Positions 30,129 through 36,751 of a stretch of DNA of 44,734 nt are shown here, in pieces; within the stretch, counting starts at the first letter, position 1, and the number at the start of each line of letters is the position of its first letter. Where the stretch lies: IMG/VR virus record IMGVR_UViG_3300028592_000032, positions 1 to 44,734 of that record, one strand, 5' to 3'. Under the pieces are notes generated by a model, which saw only the letters and a program-made list of their open reading frames with translations, searched no databases and was not told where the DNA came from. Made by a program: the position numbers and the translations under genes. The DNA is from a virus.

Positions 30129-30364
30129 CGCCCCAGCCCCTCAATGACCTCATCCGCGAAGACAGCCCCGCATCCCGCAAAGTTTGTCGTATCCCGCTTC
30201 CGACTACAGACTGCCCTGACCGTCTGGGTGAGAAAGGTCGGGAGGGCGATATCACCGAGTGAGGCTATTGCCCTATCCCGGCTGTAGTCCCCATGACGGG
30301 AACATGTATCGCAGTGGATGACGATCCGGGGCGGAGCATCGGAGAGCAGGTAGGCGGTACGCAC
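30125..30364 (-). CDS. Zinc-finger-like hypothetical protein (79 aa)
   Basis: A GTG start one base after the stop of the small upstream gene. Four Cys in two groups (IVIHCDTCSRHG, and VCSRKRDTTNFAGC) suggest a zinc-binding fold. It is one of two minus-strand genes within the rightward arm. Function unknown. Confidence 0.55.
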   Translation of the reverse strand: MRTAYLLSDAPPRIVIHCDTCSRHGDYSRDRAIASLGDIALPTFLTQTVRAVCSRKRDTTNFAGCGAVFADEVIEGLGR

Positions 30365-30365
30365 T

Positions 30366-30503
30366 TCAGTTCTTCGCGGGTTTGGGCTTTCGGGCCTCTC
30401 GTGCTTCGATCTCGGCGAGGGTCTGGCAGTTCTGGAGGGTGTAGAAGGGGTAGCGCTTCTGGAGTTCGGCGGCGCGGGCTGAAATGTCAGGTTTTGTGGG
30501 CAT
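30366..30503 (-). CDS. Small basic protein (45 aa)
   Basis: A 45-aa protein (starts MPTKPDISARAAELQKRYPF, ends EAREARKPKPAKN) directly upstream of, and one base from, the 79-aa minus-strand gene. It is helical with a basic tail. The likely promoter lies in the divergent gap near 30510-30540. Function unknown. Confidence 0.5.
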   Translation of the reverse strand: MPTKPDISARAAELQKRYPFYTLQNCQTLAEIEAREARKPKPAKN

Positions 30504-30512
30504 TTCAGCGCT

Positions 30513-30541
30513 TTTCTATGACTTTAGCGGCTGAATATGAT
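30513..30541 (+). promoter_or_regulatory. Possible rightward promoter in the divergent gap
   Basis: TATGAT at 30536-30541 is a near-consensus -10 box; the -35 position 17 bases upstream (TTTCTA) is poor. It lies between the leftward 45-aa gene and the rightward 70-aa gene, so these accessory genes could be expressed independently of the phage early promoter. Confidence 0.3.
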
Positions 30542-30572
30542 AGCGTGAACGGATGAGGAACGCGAGCTTAGA

Positions 30573-30785
30573 ATGGCTATTCGGGACAAAGAGAACGGGC
30601 ACGAGATCGACCTGAGCGATTTGGTCGACAGGGAGATGGGGAGCGAACGTCTAGCGATAACGCTCGGGCGCCTACTGCAGCTTCTGTGCGACAAAGGCGT
30701 CATCTCGGAGCAAGACGCGATCGACCTGACGTATACGCAGCGCTGGGCCGAGGTCGCCCCCTCCCTCCAAGACAGTGAGGTATGA
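30573..30785 (+). CDS. Hypothetical accessory protein (70 aa)
   Basis: An acidic helical protein (LAITLGRLLQLLCDKGVISE) of unknown function. It ends with DSEV inside a 24-bp sequence that recurs exactly at the end of the 127-aa gene downstream. It is the first rightward gene after the divergent gap. Confidence 0.5.
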   Translation: MAIRDKENGHEIDLSDLVDREMGSERLAITLGRLLQLLCDKGVISEQDAIDLTYTQRWAEVAPSLQDSEV

Positions 30786-30792
30786 AGATGAC
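30769..30792 (+). repeat. 24-bp direct repeat at gene junction (copy 1)
   Basis: An exact match to 31289-31312. Both copies contain the last codons (DSEV) and stop of one gene, a GTGAGG ribosome binding site, and ATG-AAG-ATG. This is probably a mobile or recombining gene boundary that lets small accessory genes be swapped. Confidence 0.75.
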
Positions 30793-30888
30793 TGGGTCAA
30801 CGGTGAATGCCAAACCTGCGGGGCGCAGCATCAGGGCCACGAGGTGCATGGCGACTTCGCCTGTCCAAGCTTTGCGAGCCGCAATTGA
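30775..30888 (+). CDS. Small zinc-binding-type protein (37 aa)
   Basis: A frame with two CxxC-like Cys (GECQTCGAQH), several His and a third Cys, beginning at a GTG inside the direct repeat. The metal-binding pattern suggests it is real. A competing frame from the ATGs at 30782/30788 is longer but has no sensible composition. Start is uncertain. Ends before the next gene's GGAACGGAG. Confidence 0.4.
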   Translation: MRYEDDWVNGECQTCGAQHQGHEVHGDFACPSFASRN

Positions 30889-30921
30889 CCCTCCCCCACT
30901 GCAAAGGAACGGAGTGAGACG

Positions 30922-31305
30922 ATGACCGAGAACATCCCCGACTACCCAGCGGATTTTGAGTTCGCGGCGCTGCTGATCAGCAATGATCGGAAGCGGACAA
31001 AGTGGGTGGTTGTCCCCGATGGGCAGAAGCTCGACGCGGAAGAAGGGTTTGGGTCTGCCAGACCGTGGCTAAGCCCGCACACTGGATCAGATTATCATCT
31101 CCAAGCCTTGGTCAGTCTGCGGTCGCTATCGGACAAGGATGCGAAAGTCTACGCTGCCGCGCCGGAATTGCTGAGTGCATTGATCGAGGCGGAGTACTTC
31201 ATCGGTAAGCTCGCGGGTGGCGGAGAAACAGACTTCCGCGCCAAGCTCATCGCTGTAATCCGGGCTGCCGCTCCGCACCTCTTCCCCAAAGACAGTGAGG
31301 TATGA
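30922..31305 (+). CDS. Hypothetical accessory protein (127 aa)
   Basis: The middle (KVYAAAPELLSALIEAEYFI) contains the common phage APEL/M-LxAL motif also present in the 104-aa gene at 26669. The N-terminal part is a small alpha/beta region. It ends with DSEV in copy 2 of the 24-bp repeat. Function unknown. Confidence 0.55.
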   Translation: MTENIPDYPADFEFAALLISNDRKRTKWVVVPDGQKLDAEEGFGSARPWLSPHTGSDYHLQALVSLRSLSDKDAKVYAAAPELLSALIEAEYFIGKLAGGGETDFRAKLIAVIRAAAPHLFPKDSEV

Positions 31306-31312
31306 AGATGAC
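31289..31312 (+). repeat. 24-bp direct repeat at gene junction (copy 2)
   Basis: Identical to 30769-30792, about 520 bp apart. Here the GAGG is seven bases before the second ATG (31308), which is therefore the likely start of the next gene. Confidence 0.75.
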
Positions 31313-31565
31313 GGACGAGGCCGTTAAGCGAATGGCTGTGGAGGGGCTGGCACAGATTGCCGAGATCAACCGCCTCATAGAGCAGCGACCCGTCTCGCAT
31401 CGCTCGTGCGAACGCTGCAACTCGACGGAATGGGTTTGCGAGTTCCACCCGGATCGGCCATGGGGCGACGCTCTCAACTCCGGCCCTAATGCCTGTCACT
31501 GTGGTGGAGCAGGTAAGCCGTGTCCTGAGTGTAATCCGTTGAGCAAGGAGAGACGTGATGTCTGA
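31308..31565 (+). CDS. Zinc-binding accessory protein with CGGAG-PCPECN motif (85 aa)
   Basis: Cys/His-rich: CERCNSTEWVCEFHPDRPW and CHCGGAGKPCPECN. This matches a widespread small phage family with DnaJ-like zinc-binding repeats. Its role is unknown, though such motifs bind zinc. The ATG at 31308 is preferred to 31302 from ribosome-binding-site spacing. Confidence 0.6.
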   Translation: MTDEAVKRMAVEGLAQIAEINRLIEQRPVSHRSCERCNSTEWVCEFHPDRPWGDALNSGPNACHCGGAGKPCPECNPLSKERRDV

Positions 31566-31824
31566 GACGCCGACATTCGTTGAAGCTGGAACCCGCATCT
31601 ACGCCGATAGCGGACAGTTCCTCGAGGTCACCGACTGGACCGCGGTGGGAATGCACGGGAAGCTCTACCAGACCCACGCTTGGGCGGAGCGGGTCGCGAA
31701 GAACAAGGCTGATTGGGAGGGTCGTTCGTGGTGGCGCAAGCTGTGGAACATGCCGCCGCGTGGGTATCCAACGGAGCAGATGGTGCCGCTGTTTCCGAAC
31801 TGGCTTGGGTTGCCGTTCGATTGA
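31558..31824 (+). CDS. Hypothetical protein, last rightward gene (88 aa)
   Basis: A Trp-rich basic protein (KADWEGRSWWRKLWNMPPRG) of unknown function. The ATG at 31558 follows AAGGAGAG and overlaps the previous stop. It is convergent with the leftward lysis block, with only 30 bases between the stops and no strong terminator there. Confidence 0.5.
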   Translation: MSETPTFVEAGTRIYADSGQFLEVTDWTAVGMHGKLYQTHAWAERVAKNKADWEGRSWWRKLWNMPPRGYPTEQMVPLFPNWLGLPFD

Positions 31825-31854
31825 GCCCTCTAGCGCAGGCGGGTAACGCAGACC

Positions 31855-32157
31855 TCACTGCTTCGGAGGCGGCAGCTTCATGCTGTTGAAGGCGCGTGTT
31901 CCAACCCCGATAGCGGCATAGGAGAAGAACGCCATACCAGCACCGCCTGCAAAGTCGTGCCGCGCCGACTCCGGCCAGCCTACGGTATCCCCGACGATGA
32001 AGCCGAAGATCCCGCCAACCAGCAGGGACACCACCAGCCTTGCGATGAACTCAGCCCGCGTCTTGGGGCTGGAGTAGGTCAGCGAGATCACCGTCCCGGC
32101 AACGGCGCCGACCCACTCCCAGAGGTTGAAGTCGGGGGGTAGGTGGTGACTAGCCAT
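31855..32157 (-). CDS. Membrane protein at the end of the lysis block (100 aa)
   Basis: Three hydrophobic segments (EWVGAVAGTVISLTY, FIARLVVSLLVGGIFGFIVG, GMAFFSYAAIGVG). It is the last gene of the leftward arm. A holin or holin-like role is possible, as several membrane genes cluster with the endolysin, but which of them is the holin cannot be decided. Confidence 0.55.
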   Translation of the reverse strand: MASHHLPPDFNLWEWVGAVAGTVISLTYSSPKTRAEFIARLVVSLLVGGIFGFIVGDTVGWPESARHDFAGGAGMAFFSYAAIGVGTRAFNSMKLPPPKQ

Positions 32158-32162
32158 CCGGC

Positions 32163-32729
32163 TTAGTGCCAGAGCGAGCGCTTCGCTGGCGCCCTGAGGT
32201 ACGAATGGCCAACATGAAGAATACGACCCACAAGGCCCCCAATACCGCCACGGCCATGCTGCACCCGGTCCAGTATGCCCGTGCCCCCGATAAGCACCAG
32301 AGCGGCCAAATTCATTGCTTCAAGAATGGCGCCGAGTGTTCCCCTATCCGGGATCGGCGGAAACCCGATGATGAGCCCCGATGCGTAAAGCAGGTTCGTC
32401 CCCATCATCGCGAGGCAGATGCCGTAGAGCCAGAGCGTTTCCCAGCGCTCCTTGCCGAGAAAGTAGATCATCACGCAGACCAGGGCATCGCAGGCAGCGG
32501 CAACGATCGAGGGCGGCAGCCAGTCCCGCAGCAGCGGCACCATCTCCCCATCGGTGTAAGCCGCCGACAGGTTGCTCAGCTCAATGGCTTGGTAGCCCCT
32601 GAGGTAGCCAACCGAGATGATAAAGGCCGCCGCTAGCGCTGCGACCCACAGCCAGGCGCGAGGCGTCTTTCTGGCGATCACGGCAGCCGCAATGGCAGCG
32701 CCGGCCATGACGTAGTGATACCACTCCAT
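32163..32729 (-). CDS. Polytopic membrane protein (188 aa)
   Basis: Six or so hydrophobic segments, starting MEWYHYVMAGAAIAAAVIAR, with a short polar C-terminus. It lies in the lysis block, one base from its neighbour. Function unknown; too long and too hydrophobic for a typical small holin. Confidence 0.55.
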   Translation of the reverse strand: MEWYHYVMAGAAIAAAVIARKTPRAWLWVAALAAAFIISVGYLRGYQAIELSNLSAAYTDGEMVPLLRDWLPPSIVAAACDALVCVMIYFLGKERWETLWLYGICLAMMGTNLLYASGLIIGFPPIPDRGTLGAILEAMNLAALVLIGGTGILDRVQHGRGGIGGLVGRILHVGHSYLRAPAKRSLWH

Positions 32730-33034
32730 CAGCGGCCACCGGACGCGATCACGGGCAAGTCGATCCCCTTCTCCTGCGCCTTCTTCGTCAGTTCCTGATG
32801 GTGGCTGGCAATCGCCAGCAAAGCGTCGTTGACGACGAGCCCGGTTTGCGCGGTCAGCTCCATCGCCTCGATGCCGCCGAGGCTGCCGCCGTCACGTACC
32901 GCGGCATAGATCTTCGGCATTTCGCTCGCCAGCTTGGCCAGCGCTGCCTCTGCATCGGCAAACAGCTTGGCGCCCTTCTGCACTGCTTCTTCGGATGTCA
33001 TGGCCATGGTGGCTCCTTGGATGATTTGGTTCAT
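32729..33034 (-). CDS. Hypothetical soluble protein in lysis block (101 aa)
   Basis: Helical, Ala-rich, no membrane segment. Ribosome binding site GGGAGGG sets the start at 33034. Its helical profile could fit a spanin-like or regulatory protein, but no lipobox or signal anchor is present, so no assignment is made. Confidence 0.5.
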   Translation of the reverse strand: MNQIIQGATMAMTSEEAVQKGAKLFADAEAALAKLASEMPKIYAAVRDGGSLGGIEAMELTAQTGLVVNDALLAIASHHQELTKKAQEKGIDLPVIASGGR

Positions 33035-33066
33035 TTGTCCCTCCCTGTTGAGAGGGGCAGCTTAGC

Positions 33067-33345
33067 TCAGAAAATGGTCCGCTTCTTCTTCGGCTTCGGC
33101 GGGGGCGGTGCAGCGTCCTTGCCGCCGGCCAGATGCTCGTGAACGTCAGCCGTCTTGCCGGACACCTTGAGCGCCAGAGCGAGGCCAACCACGAGAGACA
33201 CCCCGACCTTGCCGAGGATCGCGCCTACCGCCATCCAGACCGTGGCCTTGATGCCTTCGAGACCGAACGGATACCAGGCGATGAGCGCGGCAATGCCGGA
33301 GTTGAAGCACCCACCCGGGTCGAGGAAACAGCCGAGCGCTTCCAT
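33067..33345 (-). CDS. Membrane protein with basic C-terminus, holin candidate (92 aa)
   Basis: Two hydrophobic segments (GIAALIAWYPFGLEGIKATV and WMAVGAILGKVGVSLVVGLA), then a Pro/Lys-rich tail KDAAPPPPKPKKKRTIF. A charged C-terminus after two membrane helices fits a class II/III-like holin. ATG at 33345 overlaps the upstream stop (TGATG). AAGGAC upstream. Confidence 0.5.
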   Translation of the reverse strand: MEALGCFLDPGGCFNSGIAALIAWYPFGLEGIKATVWMAVGAILGKVGVSLVVGLALALKVSGKTADVHEHLAGGKDAAPPPPKPKKKRTIF

Positions 33346-33560
33346 CACTCAACGTCCTTTGCCATGACAGCCGGGCGCGGGCGCATCCAGATATTGAGCA
33401 GCAGCGCCGCGACGAAGACGTACTTCTGGTACTGGACCGGAACGACTGCGATCACCTCGGGCGCGTTCAGCAACTCGGGAATGAGGATCATTGCTGCGGC
33501 GAACATGTTGACGACCCACGTCCTGAACCGAACGAGGGCCTCCCAGATTTGAGCGAGCAT
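33345..33560 (-). CDS. Small membrane protein, holin candidate (71 aa)
   Basis: Two membrane segments (VVNMFAAAMILIPELL and YQKYVFVAALLLNIWM). It lies directly after the endolysin with a one-base overlap. Either this or the next gene may be the holin. Function inferred from position and topology only. Confidence 0.55.
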   Translation of the reverse strand: MLAQIWEALVRFRTWVVNMFAAAMILIPELLNAPEVIAVVPVQYQKYVFVAALLLNIWMRPRPAVMAKDVE

Positions 33561-34300
33561 CAGAAGAGCCCTCCGAAGAAGTTGGCGATGTGCTGCCAGA
33601 GCGCAGCCGCCCCAGAGGCGATGCCGACAGCAGCGAGGATGATCCAGCCGACAATGCCGCGCGTGTTGCGGGGCTTGGCGGCCTCGCTGGCGGGCGTTTG
33701 GGGTTGTGGGGCGGGAGTTGGTGCGGGAGCGGGCTTGGGGACGCCCTGGGCCTCTACGATGGCCTTCAGGAACCCATAGGCGTAGCCGGAGATCATCACG
33801 GCGCGGTCCATGCCGTTGACGATGCGCCTGCTCTCAACGAAATCGTGGGGATAGTCCGCCAGCTTCCTGCCGGTGAACGTGCCTTTTAGCATGCCTTCGA
33901 CTAGAATGCGGGCCGCAACGTCGAGCCCTTCAGCCAACGTCGGCTTGCTGAGCATGTCGAGCCCGAGGCGTTTGGACCAGTCGGCATAATTGCGCCGGCC
34001 GGTGATCTGCACGAAGCCGCGCCCCATGAAGCGCTTGCCGTCACCCTTGACGGTGTTGCCGAGATCTTTGCGTCCCTCGTAGCCCTTCTGAGCTGGCGTC
34101 GGGCCCCATATCTCGCGCATGTACTGGAACGCGCCGCTTTCATGCTTCGCAGTAGCGAGGATGTAGGCCAAATGTCGGGGGTTGCCGTCGCCGTGGGCGC
34201 CCCATGCCTTCAGAATGGCGTTGAGCGCGTCGACCTGTCGTTGAGAGAGTTCGCCACCAAATAGCGGTCGCACCCCTGCGTAGAACGCGGGGAGGTTCAT
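33560..34300 (-). CDS. Endolysin, GH19-type with C-terminal membrane segment (246 aa)
   Basis: Cuts the cell-wall glycan for release. Residues about 1-175 match the glycoside hydrolase 19 (chitinase-type) phage lysozymes: the catalytic Glu54 in AKHESGAF, and GRGFVQITGRRNYADW near residue 93. A Pro/Ala-rich linker (about 185-215) leads to one transmembrane helix (GIVGWIILAAVGIASGAAAL). Phage lysozymes usually have an N-terminal SAR anchor or none, so a C-terminal membrane tail is unusual. No signal peptide is visible. Confidence 0.85.
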   Translation of the reverse strand: MNLPAFYAGVRPLFGGELSQRQVDALNAILKAWGAHGDGNPRHLAYILATAKHESGAFQYMREIWGPTPAQKGYEGRKDLGNTVKGDGKRFMGRGFVQITGRRNYADWSKRLGLDMLSKPTLAEGLDVAARILVEGMLKGTFTGRKLADYPHDFVESRRIVNGMDRAVMISGYAYGFLKAIVEAQGVPKPAPAPTPAPQPQTPASEAAKPRNTRGIVGWIILAAVGIASGAAALWQHIANFFGGLF

Positions 34301-34384
34301 GGATGTCTCCGGGGATGTTGAGGGGTGTGCTTGTGCGCGCTGCTGAACAGGACTAGCTTGCTGGCTTCACGTCGGGAGCAATAA

Positions 34385-34651
34385 ATGCTGAAGTTGTCGC
34401 CTGATCGTCAGCCAACAAACGCGGTAATCAGCGATCTTCGTGGGCGCCTTACACTCTGGCTGTCGCGCCACCAGTTGGAGTGGGGGGACGATCTTACCAC
34501 GATACACGGTGCCCGTAAGACAAAGGCGGCCGGTGCTGGTGAGGATGTGTCTTTCGATTTCATCCACACGCCTGAGGACCACGTTACGCCAGGCGACCTC
34601 GCGTATCGATCCACCCGCGAGTCTGCAGAGCTACGCCGAAAGACGCGCTAG
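34385..34651 (+). CDS. Possible plus-strand accessory gene between endolysin and tail fibre (88 aa)
   Basis: A frame starting MLKLSPDRQPTNAVISDLRG after GGGAGC, facing against the leftward operon. It is soluble and polar, with KAAGAGEDVSFDFIHTPEDH. Its codon use is less G/C-biased than the neighbours, as often seen for recently acquired morons, but that also weakens the coding signal. The last 68 bases overlap the fibre gene's 3' end. The gap 34301-34583 otherwise has no leftward gene. Confidence 0.4.
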   Translation: MLKLSPDRQPTNAVISDLRGRLTLWLSRHQLEWGDDLTTIHGARKTKAAGAGEDVSFDFIHTPEDHVTPGDLAYRSTRESAELRRKTR

Positions 34652-35924
34652 ACGCAGACAGCCGATAGCGGATCTGACCCGAGGTATTGGTGGGCACCCC
34701 AAGCTGTGCAGCTTTGTCGCCGGTTTCGGTCGTCCTGAGGGTGTAGATAGAACTCGACGGGGTCGTATCCGCTGCCGAAAGCGGGGTGACCAATAGCGAA
34801 ATGTCTGAGGTCGCGCCCGCGCTCATGTTAGCAACGATCAGCGCCTCGACCACTATGCCCACCGGGACTGTCAGGGTGGAGGTAATGGCCGAAGACCCGG
34901 GATTGTTAGTGTTGACATCCTGCACTTGTGCCAACCATAGGAATTGATCGCCGTTTTGCACGAAAGCCTTGATGGCCCCGCCAGTGCGCACTATCGACCC
35001 GATCCGTCGCACATAGGCATACGATGAGCCGCCTGTCTCTGCCTGAAGATGCGTCAAGACGGTCGCCGCTACTGCCGATGGGTCGGCATAGAAGTCAGGG
35101 GCCACGCCGCCGGCCTGCCATACTGCATAGAGATGGTACGTGGTGTTGGCGATTGCCGCCCCGGAATATCGCATGCCTTGGTTTGTGCCGGACGCCCAGT
35201 TCGCATCAAGCTGCTTGGTCTTTGCAGTAATGGCAGCGATCGACACATTGGTTGCGTCCGCGCACTTGCCGGCGCCGAAATCGATATCGTTCGTGGCGTC
35301 GACCGCGTTATTCGCTATGGTGCTGCCGTATAGGAACCCGCTCGGGAACGTGTTAACGCCGTTGAGCAGATAGGTGGGGAAGTTCAAACTCCCTGCGCCG
35401 CCATCTCCGAGCGTGGCTGTCGGAGCGTAAATGCCCGCCCCAACATAGGCGCGCGTCGCCAGCGCCCCAGCAATGACCGACTGGAGGAACAGCCTCCCGT
35501 CCTCGCTTGCAGCGGTCGCGTCGACAATGTCCGCGCCGATGAGCCCATAGGTCTGAGTGGCGGCGGCGCTATCCCGCCCGCTGAATACCACCTCGCCAAG
35601 GATATCGGACGCGGCCGGCGTAGCCGAGTTGCGGTCCAAGGTGAGGAGCGGCCCAGCCGTTGCGCCATCGTCAGCAAGCCGGATCGTCTGATTGGCCGCG
35701 AAGGTATTGGCGGAGGTAAGAGACGCGCCGCCGAGGGCTGCCAGCGCAGCCGCCGCATTGCTCGCTCCAGTGCCCCCCCATACGATGGGTTGCACACTAT
35801 TGAACGTCGAGGCGATGTCCTCGAGCGGCTCATTGTGCTGCGCAGCAGTGATCGTCGTGCCAGGGACCGCGATATAAATCGGTGGGAGGGTATACGTGTA
35901 GGTCGGGGGACCAGAACGAGGCAT
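34584..35924 (-). CDS. Tail fibre protein (446 aa)
   Basis: A beta-rich, Thr/Ser/Ala/Gly-rich fibre. Its N-terminus (PPIYIAVPGTTITAAQHNEP, then LEDIASTF) is a recognised start of fibre proteins of alphaproteobacterial podophages. A middle section has NTFPSGFLYGSTIANNAVDA, and a beta-sandwich C-terminal part ends GWIDTRGRLA. It gives a second adsorption protein in addition to the spike. It lies after the ejection-protein genes and before the lysis block. Confidence 0.7.
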   Translation of the reverse strand: MPRSGPPTYTYTLPPIYIAVPGTTITAAQHNEPLEDIASTFNSVQPIVWGGTGASNAAAALAALGGASLTSANTFAANQTIRLADDGATAGPLLTLDRNSATPAASDILGEVVFSGRDSAAATQTYGLIGADIVDATAASEDGRLFLQSVIAGALATRAYVGAGIYAPTATLGDGGAGSLNFPTYLLNGVNTFPSGFLYGSTIANNAVDATNDIDFGAGKCADATNVSIAAITAKTKQLDANWASGTNQGMRYSGAAIANTTYHLYAVWQAGGVAPDFYADPSAVAATVLTHLQAETGGSSYAYVRRIGSIVRTGGAIKAFVQNGDQFLWLAQVQDVNTNNPGSSAITSTLTVPVGIVVEALIVANMSAGATSDISLLVTPLSAADTTPSSSIYTLRTTETGDKAAQLGVPTNTSGQIRYRLSASSASFGVALQTRGWIDTRGRLA

Positions 35925-35939
35925 CTGCTGTTTCCTTTG

Positions 35940-36464
35940 TTACCGACCGCCGCTGGCGTATTCGCCGCCAACCGCTGGGCCGCCGCTGTAACTGCTGCCG
36001 CCGCTGTGCTTCCGCTCCATTTCCGCCACGGAGCCGGTACGGGGAGCGCTGGGCCTGCTGCGGAAGATTTCGCCCATGAGGGCCATGAGGCCGCCTTGAG
36101 GCGCCTGCGACTTGCCGCCGAACATGCTCATCAGCGAGCCGGCCGGCGTGCCGAACAGGGGATTGCGCTCCATGCGGCCCGTGACGCCAGATGGCTGCTG
36201 AACCTGCTGCGGCGCGGGGGCCTGTCCCGGCTGTGGGGCGTAGCTCATAGCGGGAGATGGCGCTTGCCCACCGCCTGGCGCCGCTTGGTCGATAGCGGCA
36301 ACGGCGGGATTGCTGGCATACGGATCGATACGCTGGCCTTGAGCGTCAACGGCCCAACGCTGTGCAGGGGCGCCGGCCAGAGCAGTATCGACAGCTAGAT
36401 TGTTGTGCGTGCCCTGCAACAGCGCAGCCATTTGCTGCAGCTGCTGTGGTGTCCACTGAGCCAT
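35940..36464 (-). CDS. Gln/Pro/Gly-rich low-complexity virion-operon protein (174 aa)
   Basis: N-terminal MAQWTPQQLQQMAALLQGTH, then disordered Pro/Gln/Ala sequence and a Gly/Ser tail. It may be an internal head or ejection protein like the small ones in P22-type virions, based on composition and position between the pilot proteins and fibre. No motif proves this. Confidence 0.5.
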   Translation of the reverse strand: MAQWTPQQLQQMAALLQGTHNNLAVDTALAGAPAQRWAVDAQGQRIDPYASNPAVAAIDQAAPGGGQAPSPAMSYAPQPGQAPAPQQVQQPSGVTGRMERNPLFGTPAGSLMSMFGGKSQAPQGGLMALMGEIFRSRPSAPRTGSVAEMERKHSGGSSYSGGPAVGGEYASGGR

Positions 36465-36505
36465 GGTGTCTTGTCCGGAGGTGAGGGAGAGGTTACTTGT
36501 GGCGG

Positions 36506-36751
36506 ATGCCAGATATCGAGCTAAAGCCGGAGAGTTATCGCGTCAAAGGCGCGCGGCGCATTCGTCCTAGACTTGTTCCGGTAGAGTGGTGGGGGCGCCT
36601 TGCGACCGCGAGCGGCGTCTGGGCTGTCACATGCATATTCCTTGGTGGCTACGTCCTCGACGCCCTGCCCCACTTGGCTCCGATCTGGGTCATCGTTGCC
36701 GCGCTGGCGCCCGGCATGCTCCTGTGGTTCTACGCCGCGTTCACTGACTGA
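36506..36751 (+). CDS. Plus-strand small membrane protein (81 aa)
   Basis: A rightward frame inside the leftward virion operon: PDIELKPESYRVKGARRIRP, then two transmembrane helices (SGVWAVTCIFLGGYVLDAL and LAPIWVIVAALAPGMLLWFY). The ATG is at 36506; a TTG at 36497 follows GGAGAGG more closely and is an alternative start. It overlaps the next minus gene by 11 bases at its 3' end. It is probably an independently expressed membrane accessory protein, for example for superinfection exclusion. Confidence 0.5.
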   Translation: MPDIELKPESYRVKGARRIRPRLVPVEWWGRLATASGVWAVTCIFLGGYVLDALPHLAPIWVIVAALAPGMLLWFYAAFTD

